Shown: positions 15,529-24,609 of the stretch, in pieces
Layout of the letters: every line of letters begins with the position of its first letter
Numbering within the stretch: the stretch's first letter is position 1
Assembly (NCBI GenBank): GCA_964506075.1
Contig: CAZDKO010000023.1
Coordinates: forward strand, 1 to 31,443
Direction: 5' to 3'
Length of the DNA: 31,443 bases
From: CAZDKO01 sp964506075 [NCBI: uncultured bacterium]
GTDB lineage: Bacteria > CAZDME01 > JAYEMH01
Program-made: the position numbers and the translations under genes
Notes under the pieces: model-generated
Told to the model about the DNA's origin: nothing
What the model saw: the letters and a program-made list of their open reading frames with translations, nothing else
Database searches by the model: none

Positions 15529-15786
15529 TTACTCTACCAGTTTAAAAACTTCATCTTTCTCGCGGGCATGCTCTTTAACTTTCAAACCAACCATATCTCT
15601 GGGTTTAGCCTCGGTTACCGTTTTATGTTCAATTTGTATAGACTCAACTTTCTGTTGAAAATCCGAGGTGGCCCCTTTAATATGAATAGTATCGCCAACC
15701 TTTAACCCCTCTTTATCAATCTTTACAATCGCCACCCCAATATGACCGAAATAATGTGTCACTTCACCGATCTTTTTTTCTTCCAT
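15529..15786 (-). CDS. Translation elongation factor-like protein (isolated EF-Tu domain-2 fold)
   Basis: An 85-aa acidic/basic protein that resembles only the beta-barrel domain 2 of EF-Tu-type GTPases: IGEVTHYFGHIGVAIVKI (6-23), then LKVGDTIHIKG (29-39), then VESIQIEHKTV and PRDMVGLKV. The GTPase domain is missing. Similar small proteins are annotated as elongation factor-like with unknown function. The start is well set by AAGGAGG eight bases before ATG. It is the last gene of the leftward murJ-to-DUF4416 series, 44 bp after DUF4416, and ends 1 bp from the convergent flavodoxin gene. It is intact and not a decayed tuf copy, since length, SD and frame are all clean. Confidence 0.75.
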   Translation of the reverse strand: MEEKKIGEVTHYFGHIGVAIVKIDKEGLKVGDTIHIKGATSDFQQKVESIQIEHKTVTEAKPRDMVGLKVKEHAREKDEVFKLVE

Positions 15787-15830
15787 TTCATCCCCCTCCT
15801 TTTTCTTTAGGTATTTCTGGATGATTTTAA

Positions 15831-16358
15831 TCAGGTTAATCCTAACTGTCCCATATATATTTTTCGGATGTGATTAAAAATCTCCAGGTACTCCTCCTGG
15901 CAATAATCAGGATAAGTCCATTCCCAGGGTTTGAAAGTATCCTTTCTGTAATTTAAAGTAACCTCGGCAAACACGCCCTTTTTTAAATATATCCGGTGGC
16001 TGTAATCCTTTGTAGTCGCTAACACAAATTTAGCCATAGAAAGATATCCCGGGTCAATATTTACCCGGCGCTTACCTTTTCTAGCCAGCTTCTTTTCAAT
16101 CCGATTGGTGAAAATTTTTATCCCGGCAATTAAATCAGGCGGGATTAATCTTTCAAAGGTATAAAATCTGCGCTTAAGGTTTTCACCCATTTCTTTTTGA
16201 TAATAGGTTGTTTTATTAAATAATAAAAAGGGGGATTCATAATCTATCTTCCCAAATTTTCGGGTTAATTTTAGTTTCGCCAGTTCAAAAAGTTCCAGAT
16301 TATTGCCGAATATCCCCACTATCAGCTTAACCGGTTTGATATTTCTAAATTCACCCAT
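15831..16358 (-). CDS. DUF4416 family protein
   Basis: 175 aa, the usual size of DUF4416. Recognisable segments are PVKLIVGIFGN near the N-terminus, INIDPGYL-like NIDPGYLSMAKFVLATTKDYSHRIYL in two conserved stretches (about 100-125), and a C-terminal FKPWEWTYPDYC. No catalytic motif or biochemical function is established to my knowledge. It starts 9 bp after the sppA stop and is probably co-translated with the slipin/NfeD/SppA set. Confidence 0.8.
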   Translation of the reverse strand: MGEFRNIKPVKLIVGIFGNNLELFELAKLKLTRKFGKIDYESPFLLFNKTTYYQKEMGENLKRRFYTFERLIPPDLIAGIKIFTNRIEKKLARKGKRRVNIDPGYLSMAKFVLATTKDYSHRIYLKKGVFAEVTLNYRKDTFKPWEWTYPDYCQEEYLEIFNHIRKIYMGQLGLT

Positions 16359-16367
16359 ATTCTTATC

Positions 16368-17129
16368 TCAGGCATAACTTTCAATTAATCTTTCCAAAAG
16401 ATTTTTTCTTCTCCTCTTTTTCTTCCCGAAATCAACCAATTTATATGTCTGGATTTTGGCTAATTCCTTGGCCACCGCTAAAGCTTTTTCCTTTCCTCCC
16501 AAGTAATCAAGTAACCCTAAATTTATCCCTTCGTCTCCCAGATAGACCTTTCCCGAAGATATTTCTTTAACTACATTTTCACTGAGGTTCCTGTTTTTTT
16601 TCACCTCTTCAATGAATATCTTATAAACTGTTTGTAATTCCTTTTCCATAATCCGTTTTTCTTCCGGAGTAGATTTTTGAAAAGGGGAACCTAAATTTTT
16701 ATAAATCCCCGTGCTTAAGGTTTTTACATCAATACCGAAATTTTTCATTAATTTAGTAAAGTCCGGCCGGAAACTGGTTACCCCGATGCTCCCTACCGTA
16801 CTTAAAGCGTCTCCTACGATTTTTTCACAGGCAGAAGCAATCCAGTATGCCCCTGAAGCCGCCACCTCCCTTATCCAGGCCACGGTAGGTTTCCCTAAAT
16901 TTTTTACATGTTCGGCAATTTCTTTTGCCGGGTAGGGGGTTCCTCCGGGAGAATTGATTTCTAAAATTACCGCCTTTATGGCTTTGGATTTTTTCGCTTC
17001 CTCCAACATATCTAATATCTTATCTGAACAACAAACATTCCCTCTGGATAACAGGGAAAAGGAAACACCCTCTTCAAAAGAAATAATCCCTTTTACGGGA
17101 ATAAAAGCAATTTTAGTCTGTTTTAACAT
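16368..17129 (-). CDS. sppA: Signal peptide peptidase SppA-type serine protease (S49), no membrane anchor
   Basis: 253 aa. The S49 core is complete: [14 protein letters not shown] (58-71), the nucleophile Ser92 in [16 protein letters not shown] (112-117) and the general base Lys144 in [10 protein letters not shown], 52 residues after the serine as in B. subtilis SppA. The usual N-terminal membrane anchor is missing: the protein starts [14 protein letters not shown], directly with the first beta-strand, and an SD (GGAG) supports this start. It would be cytoplasmic or held by partners. It overlaps the slipin stop by 17 bp, so it is probably made together with slipin and NfeD. Confidence 0.88.
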   Translation of the reverse strand: MLKQTKIAFIPVKGIISFEEGVSFSLLSRGNVCCSDKILDMLEEAKKSKAIKAVILEINSPGGTPYPAKEIAEHVKNLGKPTVAWIREVAASGAYWIASACEKIVGDALSTVGSIGVTSFRPDFTKLMKNFGIDVKTLSTGIYKNLGSPFQKSTPEEKRIMEKELQTVYKIFIEEVKKNRNLSENVVKEISSGKVYLGDEGINLGLLDYLGGKEKALAVAKELAKIQTYKLVDFGKKKRRRKNLLERLIESYA

Positions 17130-17883
17130 TCTTCTTCTCCGTGTTTTTATTAATAAAAGCTTTCATTAAATCTATAGGTAAAGGAAAAATTATCGTTGAG
17201 TTATTTTCGGAAGAAATTTCCACTAAGGTTTGCAGATATCGCATCTGAAGAGACATCGGATGGTCCTGCATCATAATGGCGGCCTTAACCAATTTTTCAG
17301 CCGCTTGATATTCTCCTTCAGCGGCAATAACTTTTCCCCGTCTTTCTCTCTCGGCTTCTGCCTGTCGAGCCATCGCTCTTCTTAATTCTTCGGTTATATC
17401 CACATGTTTAATTTCAACAGTGGAAACCTTTATCCCCCACGGGTCGGTCTGCCGGTCTAAAATAGTCTGCAGGTCATTATTAATCTTATCCCTTTTAGAA
17501 AGTAAATCATCAAAATCGCTCTGGCCGATTATACTGCGTAAGGTTGTCTGGGCCATTTGAGAGGTGGCAAAATGGTAGTTCTCAATTTCTACCACCGCCT
17601 TTAAAGGGTCCATCACCCGGTAATAAACGACGGCATTAACCTTAACCGAAACATTATCACGGGTAATAATATCCTGAGGCGGGACATCCAGTGTAACAAT
17701 CCTCATGCTTATTCTCACCATTCTATCAATAGGGATAAAAACCAGAATAATTCCGGGGCCTTTGGGCCTGGGGAGTAACCTTCCCAGACGAAATATCACC
17801 CCTCTTTCATATTCCGCGAGTATCTTAATAGAATTCAGTAAATAAACGACAATAATTCCTAAAACAACCAGAAGCGGATTCAT
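17113..17883 (-). CDS. Slipin (stomatin-like SPFH / band 7 protein)
   Basis: 256 aa. One N-terminal membrane segment (about 3-19), then the SPFH domain: [14 protein letters not shown] (24-37), [37 protein letters not shown] (about 75-99), and the coiled C-terminal part with [23 protein letters not shown]. Slipins form ring or scaffold assemblies in the inner membrane and are usual partners of NfeD1b proteases, exactly the gene upstream here (1 bp apart). The C-terminal tail is the known target region of the NfeD protease in Pyrococcus. It overlaps sppA by 17 bp. Confidence 0.92.
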   Translation of the reverse strand: MNPLLVVLGIIVVYLLNSIKILAEYERGVIFRLGRLLPRPKGPGIILVFIPIDRMVRISMRIVTLDVPPQDIITRDNVSVKVNAVVYYRVMDPLKAVVEIENYHFATSQMAQTTLRSIIGQSDFDDLLSKRDKINNDLQTILDRQTDPWGIKVSTVEIKHVDITEELRRAMARQAEAERERRGKVIAAEGEYQAAEKLVKAAIMMQDHPMSLQMRYLQTLVEISSENNSTIIFPLPIDLMKAFINKNTEKKNVKTD

Positions 17884-17884
17884 T

Positions 17885-19264
17885 TTAATCCCCCTTTCTT
17901 TTTTTCACCCAAAGAGTCATTCCATCAATTTTATAAACCTCCACTTTGCTATTCTTTTCAATTGGTTCGGCACTCTTAGCGTTCCAGATTTCTCCGTGAA
18001 TAAAAACCTTACCCTCAGGGGAAATGGCACTTAAAGATTCGCCTGTTTCTCCGATTAAGCCTTCTTGTCCGCTTTTTATTTTTCCCCGATGCGTTCGAAT
18101 AACTGCGCCGGCTAAAAAAATAAAAATCAAAGCGGTGGCCAGGGTAACGGGAACAATAATTTTTAAAGATATATACATCATTTCGTACGGTGAATTGAAT
18201 AAAATGAGCGAACCGAGCAACATACAGATTATTCCACCCAGAGCTAAAAGTCCAAAACCGGGCATTTGAGCCTCGGCAACAAAAAGAATTACCGCTAAAA
18301 TTATTAAAGCTATGCCCGCATAATTAGTCGGCAACATATGCAATCCGTAAAAAGCCATAATAATCGATATAAATCCGGCAATCCCGGGAAAACCAATCCC
18401 CGGATGAGTAAACTCAAAAAGAAGACCATAAAAGCCCAGAACCATTAAAAGATAGGCAATCGTCGGGTTAGCTATGACGTTTAGAATTTTATCCCGTAAA
18501 GTCATCTGCCGAGTTATCAGGTTTGCGTCTTCAGTGTCTAAAGTTATTTCCTTATCGGCGATAAAAACTTTAACGCCGTCTATTTTCTTCAGTAAATCCC
18601 TTAAATCCTCAGCGATAAAATTAACTACCCCGAGTTTTACCGCCTCATCCTCGGTTATGGAGACACTTTCAGTTACAGCTTTTCTTGCCCATTCAACGTT
18701 TCTGCCCCGGTTTTGGGCCAGGGTGCTTACCCAGGCCAGTGTATCGTTAGTAATTTTTTCTGTCATTACGTCTTTATCCGTCTTATCCTTCTGAACCTCT
18801 TCTTTTAACTCGTCTTTTTTAAAAATTACCTCGAATATTTCTTTAATATTTTCACCGGTAGATTTTTTCTCTTGAATCTCTACCGGGTGAGCCGCCCCGA
18901 TATTAGTCGAAGGCGCCATAACGGAAAGATGAGCCGCCAGAGTGATAAAAACACCGGCGGAACCAGCCCGGGCCCCCTGGGGAGAAACATAAACAACAAT
19001 CGGTAAATTTGCATTCATCAAATCTTTCACAATATTTCGGGTTGAAGAAAGAAGCCCTCCCGGCGTATCCAACTCTATAATTAAACACTGCGCCTTTTCT
19101 TTTTCAGCCAGATTAATGTTTTCTCTGATATACTGGGCCACGACCGGATTTATGATATAGTCATCTATCTTTATCACGTAGACCAAAGACTGGCTGGCGG
19201 GAGCAGGAACTGTCCAGAATAATATACCGATAAGCAAGGCAATAGTTCTTAATGGTTTTCTCAC
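17885..19264 (-). CDS. NfeD1b membrane serine protease (ClpP-like domain plus NfeD OB domain)
   Basis: 459 aa, full length. A signal peptide (1-23) is followed by a ClpP-class protease domain: ELDTPGGLL (64-72), the nucleophile Ser102 in RAGSAGVF, and probable base Lys170 in EKITND. Compared with PH1510 there is an insertion of roughly 25 charged residues between these two. Then come four or five membrane helices (about 240-370) and a C-terminal OB-fold (about 400-457) with GLIGETGES. Known partner of slipin; together they are thought to act in membrane-protein quality control. It starts 2 bp after the TPR gene stop. Confidence 0.92.
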   Translation of the reverse strand: MRKPLRTIALLIGILFWTVPAPASQSLVYVIKIDDYIINPVVAQYIRENINLAEKEKAQCLIIELDTPGGLLSSTRNIVKDLMNANLPIVVYVSPQGARAGSAGVFITLAAHLSVMAPSTNIGAAHPVEIQEKKSTGENIKEIFEVIFKKDELKEEVQKDKTDKDVMTEKITNDTLAWVSTLAQNRGRNVEWARKAVTESVSITEDEAVKLGVVNFIAEDLRDLLKKIDGVKVFIADKEITLDTEDANLITRQMTLRDKILNVIANPTIAYLLMVLGFYGLLFEFTHPGIGFPGIAGFISIIMAFYGLHMLPTNYAGIALIILAVILFVAEAQMPGFGLLALGGIICMLLGSLILFNSPYEMMYISLKIIVPVTLATALIFIFLAGAVIRTHRGKIKSGQEGLIGETGESLSAISPEGKVFIHGEIWNAKSAEPIEKNSKVEVYKIDGMTLWVKKRKGD

Positions 19265-19266
19265 CG

Positions 19267-19650
19267 CTATTTTCCTAAAGATTGATATTTATTAAGGAGA
19301 GATTTAAAGCGTTTATCCAAACGGATATTATCTAAGTCAGTATCTTTATTCATATGCCCAAAATCACGATAACCAAGTTTAAGGGCGTTACCTAAGGCCT
19401 TAATAGCTTCGTCTATTCTTTCTAAAAGGGATAGACTGCAGGCTAGATTATAGTGGAAAACAGGATTATCCGGCTGAAGATTAACTAATTTTTTATCCAC
19501 CGCTAATCCCTTTTCGTATAACCCCTTTTGGGTATAGGCGTTACCTAAAGGGATAAGAACAGTTATTTCATTCTCATCTTGAGCCAGCAACTTTTCAAAA
19601 AATGTTATTTCAAAATCTACCGTATCAGTTTCAAATTTATTTTTAGGCAT
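19267..19650 (-). CDS. Small TPR-repeat protein
   Basis: 127 aa with about two to three tetratricopeptide repeats: VLIPLGNAYTQKGLYEKGL (31-49), then FHYNLACSLSLLERIDEAIKAL spread over about 65-86, then a half-repeat. No signal peptide or membrane segment. It probably binds a partner protein. It is squeezed between the NYN-domain gene (12 bp) and nfeD (2 bp), which suggests a link to one of them. The partner is unknown. Confidence 0.8.
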   Translation of the reverse strand: MPKNKFETDTVDFEITFFEKLLAQDENEITVLIPLGNAYTQKGLYEKGLAVDKKLVNLQPDNPVFHYNLACSLSLLERIDEAIKALGNALKLGYRDFGHMNKDTDLDNIRLDKRFKSLLNKYQSLGK

Positions 19651-19662
19651 GGTTTTTAAAAG

Positions 19663-20145
19663 TTAATTTTCTTCCTCCAGCCAGATTTTCTCTAACTCCC
19701 TGGTAATTTTATAAGCTTTGTCATAAGGGAGTGTTTTTTTCTCTTCTTTTACGGGTTTAATTTTTTTCTTAGCTTTATTAATAAATTCCTGTACCGGGAC
19801 AACTTTAGCTCCAACGGCACGAACAAAAAATTTTATTTCTTTATCATCGGTAATTACAATACACTCTCTGGGCCGGGATACTCTTTCAATATATCCTTTA
19901 ATCCATTCATCAGCTGATTCAGCACCACTAAAAACTATTTTAAGTTCAGGGCGGCCCGGATAGGAGAATACATTTTTGTGACCATCAAAAACAATAATAA
20001 CCTTGTTACTCCGGCTACCCTGCGGCCGAAATTTCTCAATAAAACGGATTAATTTCAACCTTTCATCCGGTAACCCGGTTCTAGGGAAATTAACCTGGTT
20101 GATAATATTATAGCCATCCAAAATATATTGTAAAGACATTTTCAC
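19663..20145 (-). CDS. YacP-like NYN-domain protein (putative ribonuclease)
   Basis: 160 aa. A PIN-like NYN domain with YILDGYNIINQ (7-17, first acidic site), VIIVFDGHKN (48-57, second) and CIVITDDKEIKFFVRAVGAK (about 94-113, third), the acidic set expected for a metal-dependent RNase. The C-terminal part is charged and probably helical. B. subtilis YacP (Rae1) is a ribosome-associated mRNA endonuclease, but orthology cannot be shown here. It follows uvrC by 27 bp. Confidence 0.82.
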   Translation of the reverse strand: MKMSLQYILDGYNIINQVNFPRTGLPDERLKLIRFIEKFRPQGSRSNKVIIVFDGHKNVFSYPGRPELKIVFSGAESADEWIKGYIERVSRPRECIVITDDKEIKFFVRAVGAKVVPVQEFINKAKKKIKPVKEEKKTLPYDKAYKITRELEKIWLEEEN

Positions 20146-20172
20146 TGAATCGTTTTATCTTATGCCGTGATA

Positions 20173-21615
20173 TTAACGGATAATTTTTTTTATCTGCGCG
20201 GCTAAATGTTTACTAATTCCTTTTACCTTTTCCAAATCTTTAGGTTCGGCTTTCTTAATCATTTCTATAGAACCGAAGAATTTCAAAAGATTTCTCTTCT
20301 TTTCCAAACCGATTCCGGGAATATCATCAAGTACTGATGAAGACATTTTTTTCTTTCTAAGTTTCGAAAAATACGTATGGGCAAAACGATGAGCCTCGTC
20401 GCGTAAATGCCTTAAGAGAGAAAGTGCCGGTGAATTGAAAGGTATCCGGAGCGGCTGATTGAAACCGGGAAGATAAATACATTCAAATTCTTTAGCCAAA
20501 GATATAACGGGAACACCTGTAATTTCCAATTTTTTAAAAGTGCCCAAAGCCTTATTAAGATGCCCCAGTCCCCCATCAATAACCAGAAGATCCGGAAAAG
20601 ATTTTTTTTCTTTTTCAAGTCTTTTAAAATGACGGGTTAAAACCTCTTCTATCATAGCATAATCGTCAATTTTTTTTACCATTTTGATTTTAAAACGGCG
20701 ATAACCACTTTTATCGGGATATCCTCCTTTAAAAGAAACAACCGCACCGACCGCTTCTTTCCCCCGGATATTAGAAACGTCCAGGCATTGGATAAAATCG
20801 GGATTAGTCTTTAAGTCTAAGACCCTCTTTAGTTCCTCCAAAGCTACCTCTGCTTCATCATTCCGGGGTAAATAATGATATTTAGGGGTGAGTTCAGTCA
20901 TAAAAATGACTCTTTGCAGTATATTAATCTGATCTCTGATTTTCGCCGCCTCTTCATATTTCCTTTCCCGACTCAAGGCCTCCATTTTTTCTCCCAGATC
21001 TTTAATTATTTTATCTTTTTTACCTTCCAGAAACTGACATAATTCACTAACTATCTTCCGATAATTATGTCTGTCAATTTTACCCTGGCAGGGTCCTAAA
21101 CATTCACCAAGCTGAAAATAAAGACAGGGGCGGTCATTTTTCCTGTCTATATCTCCCCGGCAACTGCGGATGGGAAAAGCCTTTTTTATAAGTTTTAAAG
21201 TGTACCGCAAAGGAAAAACAAAAGGATAGGGACCGAAGTATCTGGCTCCGTCATTTTTAACGGTGCGGGTAATAAAAACCCGCGGGTAATCTTCGTTTAC
21301 GGTTATTTTCAATAAAGGGTATTTTTTATCGTCGCGGAGACTTATGTTATATCGGGGGTGATAACGTTTAATTAAATCGCATTCCAGAATTAAAGCCTCT
21401 TCTTCACTGGAAGTGGATATATAATCTATCTTTTCGACCTGTGATAGAAGGGAACTAAGGCGCGGAGAAAAAGTCCCGTCGTCTTTAAAATAATAGGCAA
21501 TTCTTTTACGAAGCGACTGGGCTTTCCCGACGTAAAGGATTTTCCCGCTTTTATGACGCATAATATATACACCGGGAGAATCAGGAAACCTTTTAAAACC
21601 CTTGATTAAGTTCAT
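20173..21615 (-). CDS. uvrC: Excinuclease ABC subunit C, compact form
   Basis: 480 aa against about 560-600 in well-known UvrCs. In order: GIY-YIG nuclease (10-90; GVYIMR, YVGKAQSLRKRI, Glu78), four cysteines of the Fe-S site (152, 164, 172, 176), UVR domain (204-239), RNase H-like nuclease with Asp279 (CLDVSN), Asp347 (VIDGG) and His409 (DEAHRFA), and a double HhH (425-480). The stretch of roughly 110 residues usually between the UVR and RNase H-like domains is reduced to about 40. All catalytic residues remain, so it should make both incisions in nucleotide excision repair. It overlaps the murJ stop by 4 bp (ATGA). Confidence 0.93.
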   Translation of the reverse strand: MNLIKGFKRFPDSPGVYIMRHKSGKILYVGKAQSLRKRIAYYFKDDGTFSPRLSSLLSQVEKIDYISTSSEEEALILECDLIKRYHPRYNISLRDDKKYPLLKITVNEDYPRVFITRTVKNDGARYFGPYPFVFPLRYTLKLIKKAFPIRSCRGDIDRKNDRPCLYFQLGECLGPCQGKIDRHNYRKIVSELCQFLEGKKDKIIKDLGEKMEALSRERKYEEAAKIRDQINILQRVIFMTELTPKYHYLPRNDEAEVALEELKRVLDLKTNPDFIQCLDVSNIRGKEAVGAVVSFKGGYPDKSGYRRFKIKMVKKIDDYAMIEEVLTRHFKRLEKEKKSFPDLLVIDGGLGHLNKALGTFKKLEITGVPVISLAKEFECIYLPGFNQPLRIPFNSPALSLLRHLRDEAHRFAHTYFSKLRKKKMSSSVLDDIPGIGLEKKRNLLKFFGSIEMIKKAEPKDLEKVKGISKHLAAQIKKIIR

Positions 21616-23195
21616 CTGTTTGTCTTTAAAATTACCTTCTTTAAAAAATCAACTTCTTCCACTTTTAAAAATAGAGAAATCAATAGATACGTCATTAACC
21701 CTGAAATAATGGCTAAGCTGACCTGTATTAATCTTGCGGGAAAGCTCATATCAAGTTTAGTTAACCCGTTGGATACCAATAAACAGATAACTCCCATACT
21801 TAAAGCGGATAATAAAATCTTAATAAATGATTTCATGGTGCGCTTTAAACCCAGCGGCCCGATTCTTTTCCTTAAAATTAAAGTCAGCATAAAAAAACTA
21901 ACCGTGGAACTTAACGAGGTTGCCAAGGCTATACCTCCGCTTTTAAGCGGCCCCATTAAAAGCAGATTGAGAACAGTGTTAATGATTAAAGCTAATGCTC
22001 CTATCTTAATAGGGGTACGTGTATCCTGCAGGGCATAAAAACTGGTTACCACTACTTTCATCCCGGCATAAGAACAAAGGCCCAACGAATAAAATAATAA
22101 AGTACCGGCTGAGCCTTCAATAGAAGCATTATCAAAAGCACCCCGGCCAAAAAGTAAACGAATAATAGGGAAGCGTAAAACAATCAAGCCAATAATCGCC
22201 GGTAGAGTAATAAAAAATGTTGAACGGAGGGAAAAATCAAAAGTTTGCTTAAAACTTTCCAAATCTTTCCGGGCAGCCAGAGCGGCCAGGGTCGGCAGAG
22301 CCGCTGTAGCCAGAGATATGCCGAATATACCCAGCGGCAGTTGCATTAAACGATTACCATAATATAAATAAGAAACACTGCCTGCCGGTAAAAAAGAGGC
22401 AATCAGCGTATCTATTAAAAAACTCAGCTGATGGATGGCCAGCCCAAAAACCGCCGGGGTGAGTAACAAACTTATTTTTTTTATCTGAGGGTGGGTTTTT
22501 ATGGCCAGCCAAATCTCTTTAAAACTAAAAGAAAAAGTAAAATTCCAGCCTTGCCTGATTAAAGGGGGAATTTGAATTAAAAGCTGGCCGATGCCGCCTA
22601 CAATTACACCCGCAGCCAGGCCGAAAATTGGAGTCTCTAGATGAGGACAAACAAAAATCATAAAACTAATTAAAGCCAGATTAAAAAAAGCCGGCGAGAA
22701 AGCCGGTATGGTAAAATGTCTGAGTGAATTCAAAGCTCCCATACCCACCGCTGCCAGTCCTATAAAAATAATATAAGGGAAAATAACCCGGGTTAAGCTT
22801 ATAGTCAACTCTAATTTGTCCGGTAAATGAATAAATCCGGGAGCTATAATCCTTACCAGTAACGGCGCAAAAATAATACCTAAAATCGCCAAAAATAACG
22901 AAATCAGGAATAACAAAATAGAAATTATTCTCATTAACTCCCATAAAGAGGTTTTGCCTTTCTGGGTGTAAGTTTCAGTAAAAACAGGCACAAAACCAGC
23001 GCTTAAAGCCCCTTCGGCTAAAAGATCTCTGAGAATATTAGGGATACGAAAGGCCACAAAAAAAGCGTCTGCAGCCATACCCGTACCAAAGGAAGAAGCG
23101 ATTATTGCATCCCTGATAAAACCAAGTATCCGGCTGACTAACGTCATACCGGCGATATTACCGGTAGCTTTAGCAATATCAGCGTGTAATTTCAT
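21612..23195 (-). CDS. murJ: Lipid II flippase MurJ (MviN)
   Basis: 527 aa, about 14 membrane helices, MOP-superfamily flippase that moves lipid II to the periplasm for peptidoglycan synthesis. The N-terminus has the family segment RILGFIRDAIIASSFG (about 22-37) and AFRIPNILRDLLAEGALSAGFVPVF, in which the essential arginines of the cavity are present. The SD (AAGGAGT) overlaps the -35 hexamer of the divergent rpsT promoter. It leads the leftward unit with uvrC, NYN, TPR and nfeD. A clear promoter of its own is not visible in the 67-bp gap. Confidence 0.95.
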   Translation of the reverse strand: MKLHADIAKATGNIAGMTLVSRILGFIRDAIIASSFGTGMAADAFFVAFRIPNILRDLLAEGALSAGFVPVFTETYTQKGKTSLWELMRIISILLFLISLFLAILGIIFAPLLVRIIAPGFIHLPDKLELTISLTRVIFPYIIFIGLAAVGMGALNSLRHFTIPAFSPAFFNLALISFMIFVCPHLETPIFGLAAGVIVGGIGQLLIQIPPLIRQGWNFTFSFSFKEIWLAIKTHPQIKKISLLLTPAVFGLAIHQLSFLIDTLIASFLPAGSVSYLYYGNRLMQLPLGIFGISLATAALPTLAALAARKDLESFKQTFDFSLRSTFFITLPAIIGLIVLRFPIIRLLFGRGAFDNASIEGSAGTLLFYSLGLCSYAGMKVVVTSFYALQDTRTPIKIGALALIINTVLNLLLMGPLKSGGIALATSLSSTVSFFMLTLILRKRIGPLGLKRTMKSFIKILLSALSMGVICLLVSNGLTKLDMSFPARLIQVSLAIISGLMTYLLISLFLKVEEVDFLKKVILKTNR

Positions 23196-23205
23196 CTCTA
23201 ACTCC

Positions 23206-23234
23206 TTGACAGAAGATTATTTTTATGTTAGAAT
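23206..23234 (+). promoter_or_regulatory. rpsT promoter
   Basis: TTGACA (23206-23211), a 17-bp spacer, TAGAAT (23229-23234) preceded by TGT (extended -10). It lies 28 bp before the start codon, followed by the AAGGAGGG SD. The -35 shares bases with the SD of the divergent murJ. Confidence 0.75.
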
Positions 23235-23262
23235 TTAAAATCTTTAATAAGGAGGGATATAT

Positions 23263-23541
23263 ATGCCTGTTCACCGTTCTGCCGCTAAACGGCTTAGACA
23301 GAGTAAAAAACGGCAAATAAAAAACCGTTCTGTCAAATCAGAGTTAAAAAGTAAGATAAAAAAATTTAATAAACTGATTAATGAGAATAAAATTGACGAG
23401 GCCCGTCAAATTCTACCCAGCCTGCTTTCTATTTGCGATAAAGCAGCCTCTCGGGGAGTAATTCATAAAAATAAAGCCTCCCGCCATAAAAGCCGTTTGA
23501 CAAAACATTTAAATAAACCTAAGCCGAACACAAATCAATAA
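23263..23541 (+). CDS. rpsT: 30S ribosomal protein S20
   Basis: 92 aa, highly basic, all-helical S20. It starts MPVHRSAAKRLRQSKK, followed by the family segments RNRSVKSELKSKIKKF-like helix and ASRGVIHKNKASRHKSRL (about 65-82). It binds 16S rRNA in the 30S body. The SD is strong (AAGGAGGG, 6 bp). Its last 23 bp overlap the 3' end of the convergent holA. It is one of only two plus-strand genes, with its own promoter. Confidence 0.95.
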   Translation: MPVHRSAAKRLRQSKKRQIKNRSVKSELKSKIKKFNKLINENKIDEARQILPSLLSICDKAASRGVIHKNKASRHKSRLTKHLNKPKPNTNQ

Positions 23542-24565
23542 TTAAAAGTTCAAGCATTAATCTGGGTGGTAACTGTATTGATTTCAGATTAACGTCTGTT
23601 TTAAGCAATCTCTTAAAAAATCCCTCTATCTCCGCGCAGGAAAAATTGTCAAGCCCATTTAAAAAATTAGATAAATAATAAGACGGGATTCCTAATTCTC
23701 TGGAAACTTGAGCCTTTGAAGTTCCTTTGTTTATTAAAAATTTGGCCCTCCATAGACGACTATATTGCCAGTATAGTATCCCCACCAGTTCCAGCCCTTT
23801 TTTATCCTGTATCAATTTAGAAAAAAGTTTCAAACCAGCGATGAGGTCTTTTTTGGAAATTTTATCAACTAAATCATATACGGAATAAATTTGAGAATTA
23901 CCGGCTGCGGTTTTAATAAGGTCGTCTAAATTTATTTGAACCCTGCTACCGGCATAAAGACATATTTTTTCTATTTCCTGCTCCAGATTTTGAAGTTGTC
24001 CGTCCGTCTCCTCCAGCAGAAAAGAAAGGGCATCAGTATTTATATCTTTATTTCTGTCTTTAAACCGATTTATAATCCAGTCCTTTAAATTTTTGTCTCT
24101 TAAAGGATAAAAATCAACACTCTTAGCTTTTTTTTGAATAGTCTGAAAAAATTTTGTCCTTTTATCAATTTTCCGGAAGAAAAAAACAAGATGGGAGAAA
24201 GCCGGGAAATCTAATAAAACTTCAGAAATTGTTTCGCGGGAAGACGCATTTAACTTATCGGCGTCTTTAATTACTAAGAGTTTCCTGCCAGACTGCACCG
24301 GCAGCGTATAAAGTTCATCAAAAAACTCAGCATAATTTAAATCACTGCCGTAGAAGGTACGGAAATTAAAATCTTCTTCAGCAGGATTTTCGAATAAATG
24401 TTTTTTGATTTTATCTAAAGCAAGGTTTTTAAAATATTCTTCTTCACCCTGAAATAAATAAACCGGATGTATCTTATTTTTTTTTATTTCTTCCAGTAAC
24501 CCCGCCAAGGCAGGATGATGTTCATAATCCTGAAATGTTGCCTTCAAATTTCTATTAACATTCAT
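23519..24565 (-). CDS. holA: DNA polymerase III, delta subunit
   Basis: 348 aa, the clamp-loader wrench that opens the beta clamp. The N-terminal domain has KIHPVYLFQGEEEYFKNLAL (31-50), the characteristic family motif, and later LPVQSGRKLLVIKDADK (about 87-103). The central region with LLEETDGQLQNLEQEIEKI is typical. Delta has no functional Walker motif, and none is seen. lptE lies directly upstream (44 bp), the same order as in E. coli. The SD is weak. The gene ends inside rpsT (23-bp tail-to-tail overlap). Confidence 0.92.
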   Translation of the reverse strand: MNVNRNLKATFQDYEHHPALAGLLEEIKKNKIHPVYLFQGEEEYFKNLALDKIKKHLFENPAEEDFNFRTFYGSDLNYAEFFDELYTLPVQSGRKLLVIKDADKLNASSRETISEVLLDFPAFSHLVFFFRKIDKRTKFFQTIQKKAKSVDFYPLRDKNLKDWIINRFKDRNKDINTDALSFLLEETDGQLQNLEQEIEKICLYAGSRVQINLDDLIKTAAGNSQIYSVYDLVDKISKKDLIAGLKLFSKLIQDKKGLELVGILYWQYSRLWRAKFLINKGTSKAQVSRELGIPSYYLSNFLNGLDNFSCAEIEGFFKRLLKTDVNLKSIQLPPRLMLELLIIDLCSA

Positions 24566-24609
24566 TTAAATTACACTTGGACTAAACGGGAAAATCCCCT
24601 TTTAAAAAA

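Noticed and set aside
15529-15786. Decayed fragment of a second tuf gene
   Set aside because: It has a clean start, SD and stop, and diverges from the local tuf in sequence; a recent fragment would be much closer.
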